Source of the DNA: Perkinsus marinus ATCC 50983
Taxonomy: Eukaryota > Perkinsozoa > Perkinsida > Perkinsidae
Direction of reading: 5' to 3'
Length of the DNA stretch: 64,000 nucleotides
NCBI RefSeq assembly: GCF_000006405.1
Contig: NW_003204277.1
Span: 143,885-207,884 of the forward strand
Within the stretch, counting starts at the first letter, position 1, and every line of letters starts with the position of its first letter. Under the pieces are notes generated by a model. The model worked only from the letters and a program-made list of their open reading frames with translations. It was not told where the DNA came from and did not search any database. Shown here piece after piece: positions 31,163-41,343 of the stretch. Position numbers and translations under genes: made by a program.

Positions 31163-32614
31163 ATGCCATCATCTGCAGTTAACTCGGGTCATCCGAGTAG
31201 CAGCAGTTACGGCGACATCCACGTTGACGACAAGGTGTCGGTGGTAGATAAGACTTCGTGGCGAAGTAGGTTTACATGGCGTAAGATGCTTGTTCCCACT
31301 CTTATCGTCCTCCTTGTTACTTTTGGGACTTTCAACATTGTTTCGGGGAAGATTCGATCACAGCCGTTGGGAGAAGCAGCAGGTTATGTTACCTGTATTA
31401 TAAGTCAATATGTATATTTCACCACATACTGGTCTCTTTTGATCATTCTGTCTGTGCTGAGTAAGCTCACACATAAGGACATTATGACCAAGGAAGAGTT
31501 CCTATGGGTATGGGCCCCAAGAAAGGAAGCTGACGAGTCTAAGAAGGGTTTCCTCCGGTTGTGGAGTAGATTACCTGGCATCAAATATACCTTCTTCTCA
31601 TCTATGGGTGATGTACTCGGAGATAATCTTATGTATCTTACTCAGCCCTTCTTATCGATTATCCTCTTCAACCTTCTCCAACAAGCAATGGTGCCCTATA
31701 CTTTAATGTGGTCCTGCATTCTACTTGGAAGACGGTATATTTCTGAAGAGTTATTGGGAGTGTGTATGGTTGTTGCAATGACACTCCTCTCAGCTGTGGT
31801 CTCGACTGGGTCAGGTGGATCGAACAGTGTGGGTATGACTATTGTCTGCCTTCTGTCAACCTTATTCCAGGCTCTAGCACAAGTTATAAGAGAGGCCATG
31901 TTCCTCGATTATGCACGATATGCTGAGAAGCACGACTTCAAAAACAAGAAACTCAATGTCTTCGCCGTGGGTAGTTCTAACAATACGTTTGGTATCATTT
32001 GGGTATTCCCGATTTCCATCTTGGTAGAATCATTCAGGACGTCTGACAATGTGCTAGATGCTATGGGTGAGGGCTTCCAAACGCTCCTACATGCAAAAGG
32101 CGCCTTACCCGCCTTCGTGGTGTTCATGATCATCAACGTGTGCTTTAACATCACTGTCTTCCTCCTTATCAGCTACGGTTCAAGTTTGCTCACTTTCGTT
32201 TGCTTCAAACTCTCAGTGCCTCTGTCCGCATTTCTGTCGCTTGTCAGTTGGCCTCTTATTGGTGCTGATACTATCAGTTGGATTGAGTGGGTGTGTCTGG
32301 CGGTCATCCTCGCTGGTGTGCTCATTTTTCGGCATGGTAATGGCATCCGATTTAAACTTGAGGCTGAGAATGAGCGGTTGGACGAGACTCATAATAAGAA
32401 GATACCAAAGGCTATCATCTGCTTTTGGCCTTTTTTCCGTCATCGGAAGCCTGTTAGAGAGGGTGAAGACCCTAACAAGGGCGTTGTGATCAACACCACC
32501 TGTTGTGGACCGCATGGTGTACCTCATGAGAACCGTACTAGGACTGTCGACGTGGAGTCGGTGTTGTCAGATATAGAGTCTGATGGTAAGGCTACTGAAA
32601 TACCTCTGAAGTGA
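31163..32614 (+). CDS. CRT-like transporter (DMT superfamily)
   Basis: This is an intronless gene for a 483-residue membrane protein of the drug/metabolite transporter superfamily, close to the chloroquine-resistance-transporter-like group. A hydrophilic Ser-rich head (MPSSAVNSGHPSSSSYGDIH) precedes about ten membrane segments, the first at MLVPTLIVLLVTFGTFNIV. Landmarks are MGDVLGDNLMYLTQPFLSII, FNLLQQAMVPYTLMWSCILL, QALAQVIREAMF (where the family has a Tyr-Lys-Glu motif) and YGSSLLTFVCFKLSVPLSAF. The C-terminal 80 residues are charged and cytosolic in the usual topology. In apicomplexans such proteins sit in the digestive vacuole and move peptides or amino acids; the substrate here is unknown. 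The protein is about 60% identical by eye to the neighbour at 33687. Confidence 0.85.
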   Translation: MPSSAVNSGHPSSSSYGDIHVDDKVSVVDKTSWRSRFTWRKMLVPTLIVLLVTFGTFNIVSGKIRSQPLGEAAGYVTCIISQYVYFTTYWSLLIILSVLSKLTHKDIMTKEEFLWVWAPRKEADESKKGFLRLWSRLPGIKYTFFSSMGDVLGDNLMYLTQPFLSIILFNLLQQAMVPYTLMWSCILLGRRYISEELLGVCMVVAMTLLSAVVSTGSGGSNSVGMTIVCLLSTLFQALAQVIREAMFLDYARYAEKHDFKNKKLNVFAVGSSNNTFGIIWVFPISILVESFRTSDNVLDAMGEGFQTLLHAKGALPAFVVFMIINVCFNITVFLLISYGSSLLTFVCFKLSVPLSAFLSLVSWPLIGADTISWIEWVCLAVILAGVLIFRHGNGIRFKLEAENERLDETHNKKIPKAIICFWPFFRHRKPVREGEDPNKGVVINTTCCGPHGVPHENRTRTVDVESVLSDIESDGKATEIPLK

Positions 32615-33686
32615 TCCTGCATGTATGGTCTGATCGTAACAAAGCTCAACGACTACCTCTTGCAGTGAACATATAACATGGTCTCCATTGAGTAGTCCTA
32701 ACTCTCACTGCTTGAGATTGATAATATGCTGCCTTGTTTTGCCCTGATGATTGTGTGCCAAACACTATTAATGACGTTGTATGGACGTATGTTTTAGGAT
32801 CAGTGTTCAACACGGTCATTGTTCTGTTTAATCTTTCATTATATTGGCCAGTTGCCTGCGGGTTGTAATGATATTACTTTATACTGACTATTCTCTTATC
32901 CATTCCTTCGTTGCGGGCCGTATGTCTCGACAATTCTGCACGCATTCTACCATGCCCTTTATCACTTCTATCTAGGTAATAATTTTGTGTTGACAGTTCC
33001 TCTACTGGAGTCGTCGAGCGGGAGAATGTTTGGCTCAAGAAGTTGATAATCAGTGCATATCGGAGGTCAAAACAATGCATACGTTCACTGTATACGGACA
33101 GCACGACTAAAGTGCGTAATCGTTTAAACTGTACTGCGTATGTGAAGTGGACATCCGCCATAAATGGTGGTGATATGTTCAGACGTTCGCTCTAATAGTT
33201 GTCTTATGATGAAGTTCACGGATGTTCGAAGTGTTCTATCTGAACTATCGTTGAACTTCTTTCAGAACTTTTACATACTTTTTTCGAGCTTATGTGTGCA
33301 TTCGATGAAAGGTATTGTGCCGTGGAGGAAAAGAGTACTGCGAATCATAGCTCCACACGTTATGAGAGCACACAGGATTGACGAATAGTGTATATGAGGG
33401 CAACACATCATGTAAGCATGATTGCCACTTCATGACAAGGTTCTAGGGTCTCCTACACTCCTTATGCTATCCACAGAGATTTCCGTCACCCCAAGTCTTT
33501 TACCGGCGAACCGCGGTGAGACTTGATATGAGTCCAGTGTAAGAGATACCTCAAGTTGGGCTAGAGTGCTAGCCATCGCCGCTAGTGGGCTATGATACCT
33601 CAAAGCTAGAGGTGCTAGTGCTGTACCACTCATTCGTATCAGGTCGAAAGTATTTGTATCTTCTATAAGTTCATTTCTTTCTTGTC
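32615..33686. other. Spacer between CRT-like genes
   Basis: 1.07 kb with only short overlapping ORFs. It should contain the terminator of the first gene and the promoter of the second. Nothing specific was recognised. Confidence 0.5.
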
Positions 33687-35045
33687 ATGACAAAGGCTCC
33701 AACGAACTCTCCTTCTGAGTTGGAACGTCTAGAGAAAGAGGATAAGGTGGCGAGACCATCGACCTCTTTCAAGGACCGCCTCGGCAAATGGCTGGTACCT
33801 TTCCTCATAGTGATGTTGGTTATCACTGGTACCTTCAACACTGTTGCTGGTAAAATAAGATCTGAGCCTCTTGGAGAGTACTCAGGCTTTGTCACTAGTA
33901 TCATCGGCCAGTTTGTTTACTTTACCGTGTATTGGAGTATTCTCGGTGGAAAGGCTCTCCTCGGGTTTGTTACCAAAGAGGAGTTCCTCTGGGTATGGAC
34001 ACCTCGAAAAGACGAAGACATTGATCCCTCCAAACGTGGTCTGAGGAGATGGTGGGCACGTCTGCCTGGTATCAAGTACACTTTCTTTTCATCGCTGAGT
34101 GACGTGATGGGCGATAACTTTATGTTCATGACACAACCTTATTTGTCTATTATCGTCTTCAATCTACTTCAACAAGGTATGGTCCCCTTCACCTTGATCT
34201 GGTCTTGCCTCATCCTAGCAGCAAGATACACTTTGCAAGAGCTCTTTGGTGTTAGTTTGGTCGTTGCCATGACTATTGCCTCTGCTGTTACCTCTTCTAC
34301 CAGTGAGGGGTCCAGCAGTGTTGGTATGTCCATCATTTGTCTGATGTCTACTATGTTCCAAGCTCTAGGATTTGTGATAAAAGAGTACATGTTCCGCGAC
34401 TATACTGCCTTTGCGGAAAAGCACAACTACAAACAGAAGAATTTAGACGTGTTTGCTGTGAGTAGTTCTAATCACACGTTTGGTATCATCTGGGTTTTCC
34501 CGATATCAATTATGGTCGAAATGGTTCGAACGGATGAGAACGTACTGGACGTCATGGCAGCTGGTTTCGACACTCTACTGCATGCTCATGGTGCTATGTC
34601 CTCATTCGTTGTTTACATGGTCATTAACGTTTGCTTTAACATCACCATCTATCTACTGGTCTCATACGGGTCTAGTCTATTAACATTTGTAAGCCTCAAG
34701 ATCACAGTGCCCTTGTCTGCTTTCATGTCATTGATTAGTTGGCCCTTGGTTGGCGCTGATACGGTCACTTGGTTTGAATGGTTATCTCTGGTCGTTATTA
34801 TGAGTGGCGTTGTCATCTTCCGTCATGGTAATGGCAAACGTGAAATGTTGGAGGAGGAGAACAAGCGTATTGATGAGTCTGGTGACACGAATACTCCCAA
34901 GACTATCATTTGCTTCTGGCCTCTCTTCAGAAAAAGAAGAGGCAAGTCTCCTCAGGCAGCAGACGTCGAGATCCCCGTGAAAAGTAGTGAAGTTATCGAA
35001 CAACGTGAGGCTGGTGTCAATGTAACGACTAAGAACTCTATGTAA
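33687..35045 (+). CDS. CRT-like transporter (DMT superfamily), second copy
   Basis: This is an intronless gene for 452 residues, paralogous to 31163 over its whole membrane core. It begins MTKAPTNSPSELERLEKEDK, then the first membrane helix WLVPFLIVMLVITGTF. It shares EEFLWVWTPRK, LPGIKYTFFSSLSDVMGDN, FNLLQQGMVPFTLIW, QALGFVIKEYMF and YGSSLLTFVSLKITVPLSAF. The charged tail is shorter than in the first copy. Divergence is greatest in the N-terminal head and the C-terminal tail, the parts facing the cytosol. Together with the pseudogene this makes a three-member tandem array. The substrate is unknown. Confidence 0.85.
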   Translation: MTKAPTNSPSELERLEKEDKVARPSTSFKDRLGKWLVPFLIVMLVITGTFNTVAGKIRSEPLGEYSGFVTSIIGQFVYFTVYWSILGGKALLGFVTKEEFLWVWTPRKDEDIDPSKRGLRRWWARLPGIKYTFFSSLSDVMGDNFMFMTQPYLSIIVFNLLQQGMVPFTLIWSCLILAARYTLQELFGVSLVVAMTIASAVTSSTSEGSSSVGMSIICLMSTMFQALGFVIKEYMFRDYTAFAEKHNYKQKNLDVFAVSSSNHTFGIIWVFPISIMVEMVRTDENVLDVMAAGFDTLLHAHGAMSSFVVYMVINVCFNITIYLLVSYGSSLLTFVSLKITVPLSAFMSLISWPLVGADTVTWFEWLSLVVIMSGVVIFRHGNGKREMLEEENKRIDESGDTNTPKTIICFWPLFRKRRGKSPQAADVEIPVKSSEVIEQREAGVNVTTKNSM

Positions 35046-35494
35046 GAGTATGCTTGCTCATGCGAGCTGCTCATCGGTCTACTATCGATTTTTAAATGGT
35101 GTGCGCTGTCATAGCCGACCAAATCTAAAATGGTCACCTTTAGCCCCTCGAGGGCGTAGAGGAACCATCATTAATAGTTTATTTGACTACATCACCGATT
35201 CTGTCCAAGTTACTTTATCATTTTTACCAAAAAGTAATTGTGTTACGGTATTGCATTAAATATCGTCCGATCTCGAATTTGTTTAAACACCCACTAGAGT
35301 ATCAGCCTACCTTCTCACTCTTCTCATGCCGTGCTCATATGATGATGATGAACTTCGCCCGTGGATTAGGGCCTTATCGTCCGACCCGTATGCATAGAGA
35401 AAGTTGTGGATTTCTTGGACCTGCCTCAGTCGTTGATATGAAGTATAGGAACTACCACTATGCGAGGTGGTCTATGGGCCGATAATAGGATGGC

Positions 35495-35620
35495 AATATA
35501 CGCATGTTGATGACAATAAGGAAATTCTGAGAAAATTGTCGTTGGTGGTTATGCACTTCTATTTCGTGTATAAATATTCATAAAATAGTGGGAAAACCAA
35601 ACACATATTCCAACACTGTT
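35495..35620 (-). repeat. Dispersed repeat copy
   Basis: Read on the minus strand it runs from CAGTGTTGGAATATGTGTTT through GGTTTTCCCAC, AGAAGTGCATAA and CAACGACAATTTTCTCAGAA to CATGCGTATA. It carries the head, middle and tail landmarks of the family. Confidence 0.75.
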
Positions 35621-36240
35621 ATTAACCATCTCTTACCATCCTACCGTCAACTCAGCGTTCCCCCCTTTACGGTATGCTTCGATGTTGGTCGTCGATGTAG
35701 GCTCCATACCAGGATGAATTAACAATCATCTCGGATATGTGGCTGAAGATCACATAAAATCTTGCAATCTTGCATTTCCTCAACGCGAAACTCTTAACAC
35801 CGTTTTCGTGCGTGCCACGTCGAGCCCTTTTCGATTTCCACACGAAAGTTTTTACTTTCCCGTGAGTACCGTAATTTTAGAAAATCAGCGACTGTAGTAT
35901 TACTTCAAAATGTAACCTCAACAAGCCGTTACGAGCTACGTGAACTGATAGAAAAAGGGTAAAATCAATTTCACTACTCACTCTATGGCAGCCTGTACAG
36001 TAACTGTCTATACCTCGACTAGAAATCAGCGCGGGAAACTCATCATGTTTTCATAGCAATAATTTTTTGTCAGTCGTGTATTGTCTGTCACCGTCGGGAG
36101 TTGGATGCCCGCTAAGATTCGTTATTGTTGTTGATGAATTCTATACGGTTGATGAGGAGGATGACTTGTGATGTTCTCATGGTGTGGTATATGAGGTTAC
36201 TAGCGGATGTAAGGAGGTGACCCAAGCTGGGTGGGGGGAA

Positions 36241-36416
36241 TATATGCACATGGTAGTCAATTACATGTGTTGGTAGAAATGTGGTAATTCTGAGAGGAAA
36301 TTTTGAGAAATCGTCGTTAGATTTGTACACTTCTACCCAAAATAGTGTGTGGATTTTCATGATTTGGTGAGGAAACTTACAAGCTCGGTTGAGGAAACCG
36401 AACATATATTCCCGCA
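36241..36416 (-). repeat. Dispersed repeat, fullest copy
   Basis: On the minus strand: GGAATATATGTTCGGTTTCC, then GTTTCCTCACCAAATCATGA, CCACACACTATTTTGGG, TAGAAGTGTACAAAT, CTCAAAATTTCCTCTC, and the tail ATTGACTACCATGTGCATAT. At about 176 bp it is the longest copy and the best reference for the family. No terminal inverted repeats or coding frame are evident. Confidence 0.8.
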
Positions 36417-37318
36417 TTTTTGGTACTAGTATAAAATTGAAATAATGGTCTGATGGGGTTCTCTAATAGTATTGTGTGATAACCAAACATCAGTCTTCGC
36501 GCTGGATCTTGTCGGAGGTGATAACTAAAAAAATACGACTCGGCAGTTTGAGTGGGGAGTAATTCTACCATCATCTCATACGGAACTGTGTAAAATCAAG
36601 GGTTTACGAAGGTTGTAAATTACGACTGTGATGGTTGGTGGAAATTCAAAAATGAATTCTCATTATTTTTCGATACACGGCATCGCGAACAGTTGCTAAT
36701 ACGACATGTATTTTGCCGCATTCACCAGGGTGGGAGGGGGCTTGAATAGTGACTAAGAACTTTAGAAGATCGAAAAATATAACGGCTTGTGGTTTTGGTA
36801 AGAATGTATGCTATGTGTGTAGAAAGCTGTAATCGTGTAAAATGATACTACACTGTGGGAGGAAATAGTGCTAGTACACTCTTAGGAAGACCCTGTTAGT
36901 TGCGAAACTTATCCGGTGTGACGATAAAGATTATCTTGCATACGTCGCTGTGCGCTAACCTGTGTGGGTTCCTGTGTAGATTTGGGAAGCGGTAGATTTG
37001 CAACATTTTTTCAATTGTAAGTAGCACTATGTAAAGTGATGAATGCCCACTACCAATGGAACCGTAGTGGAATATTCTGACCGACGAGAAACATGTTGGA
37101 GTACTGGACCAAGGGCACGATCGAGGTAAGAGATGTTAGTTTGTGCATGCGTGCAGAGCTCGTATTGTTTTTCCGAGGTTTGTCTGAAGTGTTGGCGGTC
37201 ACTTATCTCGAAATAACGCCATGTTAATGTTGTCTTTACCACGTTTCTATCTAGAGGGAAGAATCTTAGGTTCAGGGTGGTAAGATACAGATTAGGTCAT
37301 GTTATAACACTCGAATGT

Positions 37319-39970
37319 ATGGCTACTACTACTAGGCCTATCAGCAGTCATTATCCAACCCTTGTGGAGGAGACGAAGAAGATCAACCGTGCGGACTCAG
37401 CGATGAGTGGAGCAGCTACACCGAGCACTGTTGGGGACCTTACCCCGGGGCTCAGGGCTCGCCTTGATTCTAACGACCCTTTCTGGGGCCTAGACTTCAC
37501 TCAGGAGATGGCGACGAAGGCCTTGAATGAGGAAATTGAGAGGAGAGCGCACAGGGAAGATTTTAAAGATACTCACACTACGTGGAGACTGCATCCGGAC
37601 GATGTGGACCTGGTTTGTATTCTTCCAGAAGGAGTAGAAGATTCCGATGGTTATGTTATGAAGTTCGCCGACTTTGACTTAAATGTGTTATTTGATGACC
37701 ACACCTTGGAGGTGTTTGAAGTGGAGAGGAATCTATGGGAGATAGAAATGTTTGGTCCCATCTCTTTGAAGAGTAAAGGGTTGTTCATGCCTGATCCGAT
37801 TCAAGAGGAAAGGTTTGTTACTCATGGTCTTGACTATGACAACATCGATGAGAGCGAATTGTGCGACTTCTGGCAGTGTTGGACACTGAGTCCGATCAAG
37901 GCCGTTGATATTGTGAATGCAGTTGAGGAGGTCCTCAAGGACCCGGTGTACGTCCTGGCTATTGACTCATCGATTATACGAGGAGCTCATTGGCTCAGCC
38001 TCATCCGCCCTAAGGTCCTTGTTAGGTTGCCATTGGTACTCAGTAGTTCGCAGAGTATTGATATCACTCAGCCAGAGGTGTCCATATCATCGATGGTCTC
38101 AGTACTGGTCGGAGGGGCTAAGCTGGCTCACTTGAATGCCCTCTTGGTACGGTTGAAGCATCACGAGTTGGTGGAGGCGGATCCTAGGGTAGTTGAAAAG
38201 TATAAATGGTGTGGTATGAAGCAGAGAGTACTAGATCGTTTCCCTGCTGATGCATGGCCTACCTGTAGGTGGATCGGTCCGGTAGAGAAGTTGTATGTTG
38301 TGGCTCAAGTGGTATTCGTAAGGGACCGCAGTGCTATTAAGGATATTGTCAAGGACGCTCATATTTCGTGGCGCGCGGTCAGCGATGTGGGACAGTGTCC
38401 GGGTCTAGCGGTGGCTCGTGGGGCTACAGCGGCCAGAGTGCTACTATTCGAGGATTCGAAGGTGTTAGAGATGGCGTGGTATGAGTTAAGCGCTTTGGCT
38501 CAAGAAGTGGCTACTATGGTGGTCTCCTCTGCATTGGATTCTCCCTGGCCTTGTCAGAAGCCACCACCAGCCCCCCAAACTGGGACTACCTTCTCACACC
38601 GATTCGAGAGGGAACCCTGGGTCCCGCTGTCGAGGCTAAGTTCCGTCTATGCTGGCTCCGCTACGGGACCGTTGATGGTTGAACATTGGAAGGATAAAGA
38701 ACCGAGTGAGTACACTGTGCTGGTTGAAAGGCTCCATGCAGGGGTAGAGGGGGGAAGGATCTATACGGGCCCAAGGTATTTGCCTCCATCATGCACCCTT
38801 TCAGAGCGTGTCAAATGTTGTCTAGATTTCCTAAGCTGGACTTTGCTCTATCACCCTGAACGTTGTAGGTCAATGCCCCTAAGAGAGGCCTTCAGGCCCC
38901 TCACACATTACTCCGATTATGTGGCCGTGCGGGTGTATGATATGCTAACTGGTATAGGGGCATTGATGGGTCTTGTCAAACCTGGGTTGTGGGTGGATGC
39001 CTATTGGCTACAGTGGCGGTCGCCTCGCCCGACCCCTAAGGTGTCGTCATACGGTTCGGATAGGTTCGCTTGGAAGCAACCAGGGGTAGCTGCATGTGAG
39101 ACTATGTGTGTGAGGGCTCCTCGAGCACCACCATGTAAGAGGGTTATCGATGCTATTGGCTCGGCCGGCGCCATACCAGTAGACCATCTGGCTTCCTACA
39201 TTGAGATGAAAACTATAGAACGCTCCTCTTGGTCCTATATGGCTTTGGATAAACTAGCTCACCGTGTGGTGTTGGTGATGAAATGCCTGGGTGTGTTGGT
39301 GATGATGTATGCTACTCTCCCGACTCAGGAGGGCCACTTACCTTGTATAGGGCCAGTATCAGTCTACACTTGTGGTATTCTGTCTATGGCCTGGGCTTCT
39401 GGTAGAGGGATTTGGTTGGGTGTACTAGGGACATGGTTCAAGGTCCCGACAAGCCTTACAGGGGAGTGGCCGGTGGACGACTATGTCTTAGTCTTAGCGA
39501 TCACCACATTACTCTCCCCATCGGGCCTCCCTGCTGCATTAACCTTCCCAACTACCCCTGAATGGGTCGTAAGCTCCCTAGCTCTACCGAGCCTATTTCC
39601 AGAGGTGGGCATTCAAGCGCTGTGGCTGTACCTGCTGGGCTCAATCCTTGGCAATCTGCTGCTGTGCCGTGAGATGCAGGGACAGGCTGGGGTGGCTGCG
39701 GTGTTAGGGTATATGCTTGGGAAGAAGCTCATGAATGTTGGACAGGTGGGTGAGCTTAGCCTGGTAGGATTTCATCATCTTGGTCCTCTTATGTTCACTC
39801 TTATATACGGTCTTGTAGTGTGGGCAGTTCATGAGGTCTTCACTCCTAGGGGGAAGAAGGCGACCCTTGGTGGCATTATATGGTTGAAGTCTTGTGCGCT
39901 CGTTGTGCTGGCGGGAATTGTGGGCAGTGCGGTAGTTGTCCCCATTATTAATGATTTCATATTCTCATAG
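37319..39970 (+). CDS. Large intronless protein with C-terminal membrane segments
   Basis: An 883-residue frame runs from the ATG at 37319 (MATTTRPISSHYPTLVEETK); an in-frame GTG 42 bases upstream is less likely. Residues 1-640 are soluble and mixed alpha/beta in composition, with DPFWGLDF near 60 and many Trp. From about residue 640 to the end there are six or more hydrophobic segments (HRVVLVMKCLGVLVMMYATL, VSVYTCGILSMAWASG, IQALWLYLLGSILGNLLLC, LGPLMFTLIYGLVVWAV, ALVVLAGIVGSAVVVPII), so it is a membrane protein with a long soluble N-terminus and no signal peptide. I recognise no family. The undisturbed length and codon pattern make it a real gene. Its lack of introns matches the CRT-like genes. 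Confidence 0.8.
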   Translation: MATTTRPISSHYPTLVEETKKINRADSAMSGAATPSTVGDLTPGLRARLDSNDPFWGLDFTQEMATKALNEEIERRAHREDFKDTHTTWRLHPDDVDLVCILPEGVEDSDGYVMKFADFDLNVLFDDHTLEVFEVERNLWEIEMFGPISLKSKGLFMPDPIQEERFVTHGLDYDNIDESELCDFWQCWTLSPIKAVDIVNAVEEVLKDPVYVLAIDSSIIRGAHWLSLIRPKVLVRLPLVLSSSQSIDITQPEVSISSMVSVLVGGAKLAHLNALLVRLKHHELVEADPRVVEKYKWCGMKQRVLDRFPADAWPTCRWIGPVEKLYVVAQVVFVRDRSAIKDIVKDAHISWRAVSDVGQCPGLAVARGATAARVLLFEDSKVLEMAWYELSALAQEVATMVVSSALDSPWPCQKPPPAPQTGTTFSHRFEREPWVPLSRLSSVYAGSATGPLMVEHWKDKEPSEYTVLVERLHAGVEGGRIYTGPRYLPPSCTLSERVKCCLDFLSWTLLYHPERCRSMPLREAFRPLTHYSDYVAVRVYDMLTGIGALMGLVKPGLWVDAYWLQWRSPRPTPKVSSYGSDRFAWKQPGVAACETMCVRAPRAPPCKRVIDAIGSAGAIPVDHLASYIEMKTIERSSWSYMALDKLAHRVVLVMKCLGVLVMMYATLPTQEGHLPCIGPVSVYTCGILSMAWASGRGIWLGVLGTWFKVPTSLTGEWPVDDYVLVLAITTLLSPSGLPAALTFPTTPEWVVSSLALPSLFPEVGIQALWLYLLGSILGNLLLCREMQGQAGVAAVLGYMLGKKLMNVGQVGELSLVGFHHLGPLMFTLIYGLVVWAVHEVFTPRGKKATLGGIIWLKSCALVVLAGIVGSAVVVPIINDFIFS

Positions 39971-40026
39971 CCCTTGGAGGGTCTTGGTTGTCCTCCTGTA
40001 TCATTCACAAGTTTATTCCCATTTAC

Positions 40027-40068
40027 CATCATCATCATCATCATCATCATCATCGTTGTTGTTGTTGC
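40027..40068 (+). repeat. CAT then GTT microsatellite
   Basis: About nine CAT units are followed at once by about five GTT units, 60 bp downstream of the 883-residue gene. Confidence 0.85.
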
Positions 40069-40762
40069 TGAGTGCTCTGTCTAGCTTTGTCCCTCAGCAC
40101 CCTTATTGCGAGTTTAACCCTTCACCCTAGGTCAGAGTTCTTTCGCTCGCCCACCGACTGTCCCCTGCTCAGTTGACTTACGCTAGATGATAACGACCAT
40201 CCCCCTTCTACCTGGTAGTAGAAGTAGAAGCTCGTCGTGCGTACTACTCAGGCTCCGAGTATTTGGGAGGATAATCGGATGCTTTTGGTGAGGACATTGG
40301 TAGCAAAGGCGATTCTGAAGGTGTATGTCGGGTGAGTATTTTACGACGTTATCAGCCGTTATAAGGAAGTTACAGGTGAGTAGAGGAGGAGGACAAGCAT
40401 CGATCATTCAAGAGATATTCCCTGAAGAGGTTTTAGTGAGGTCGCATTCTGTATTTATGATGCTGAGATACGTATATTGTCAACCAAATGTGTCGAGAGA
40501 ATTCAGGGAATTTTCATTGAATTTCCCACCGAGCCGCGCGTAGATTCTCATGGTGTAGTGAGTAAACGCCTTAGGCTGAGGAGCAGTTCAGGTAGCGTCC
40601 ATGCATCCACACATTCAAGCCAGTGCTTGGCGTCTTGCTCTCTTGAAGGGGTTGGTGATCGACCGCAATCGACGGTTTGCTCTGGAGAGGGCTGAAAAAG
40701 TGGGTTCTTGGTCACGTCAAGTAGTGTATCGTATTGCTGGTGCTTTGAGTAATACGGTTAGG

Positions 40763-40796
40763 TCCTGAGCTCAGCTGAGGTGAGCGAGCATATATT
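40763..40796 (-). repeat. Dispersed repeat fragment
   Basis: On the minus strand it reads GAATATATGCTCGCTCACCT then CAGCTGAGCTCAGG, the head of the family as in the 20551 copy. The rest of the element is not recognisable. Confidence 0.55.
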
Positions 40797-41343
40797 CAAT
40801 CGCCGTTACACTTTGTCTCCCCGAACAGTATTATGAACGCCTCCGAGCTCATTGTATAGCGTTATTCAAACTCAGACGAGGTATCTTTCTCCCCGCATTA
40901 ACGATCATCCACTTGCCGCATTACGTATGGGTCGTATTGGCGAAAAAGCACAACTCAGTGTTATATCTGGTGTTTTGTGATGGACGGACGTGAAATTGAA
41001 AATTGTTTCTGTGGCTAAATGAAACTCCTGGACTTTCAAAACGACCGGATATAATGCTAATCTATTTTTGGTATTTGAAAATGTTCACGAAAAAAGTAAA
41101 TCATCAACGAAATGGGTGAAAAATTAATTTGCACTGAAAATACTGTAGACGAAGGTATCGATTCGTTCTCATCATCCCTGTACTAGATTACGGTACGACT
41201 AGGACAAGGCTGTGTAGTGGCTTGCCCCCAGAAGGCTCCCCCGTTTCCTGAGACATGCATAAGTGAATTTACTTGTACCAATGAAGAATGTGTTTAATTG
41301 TGTGAGGGCTCGTGAATAACATTTTCTAGGAGTTGTCCTAAGA

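Larger units (their letters stand above)
35046..37318. other. A/T-rich gap with two repeat copies
   Basis: No gene is supported in 2.3 kb. It carries two inverted copies of the dispersed repeat (35495-35620 and 36241-36416). Confidence 0.6.
39971..41343. other. Gap with microsatellites and a repeat fragment
   Basis: No gene is supported. It holds an ATC/GTT microsatellite near 40027-40068 and a fragment of the dispersed repeat at 40763-40796. Confidence 0.55.

Noticed and set aside
33020-33036. Spliced-leader RNA gene, because of TTTGGCTCAAG
   Set aside because: Only the last eleven bases resemble the Perkinsus leader. The 5' half and a following donor are missing.
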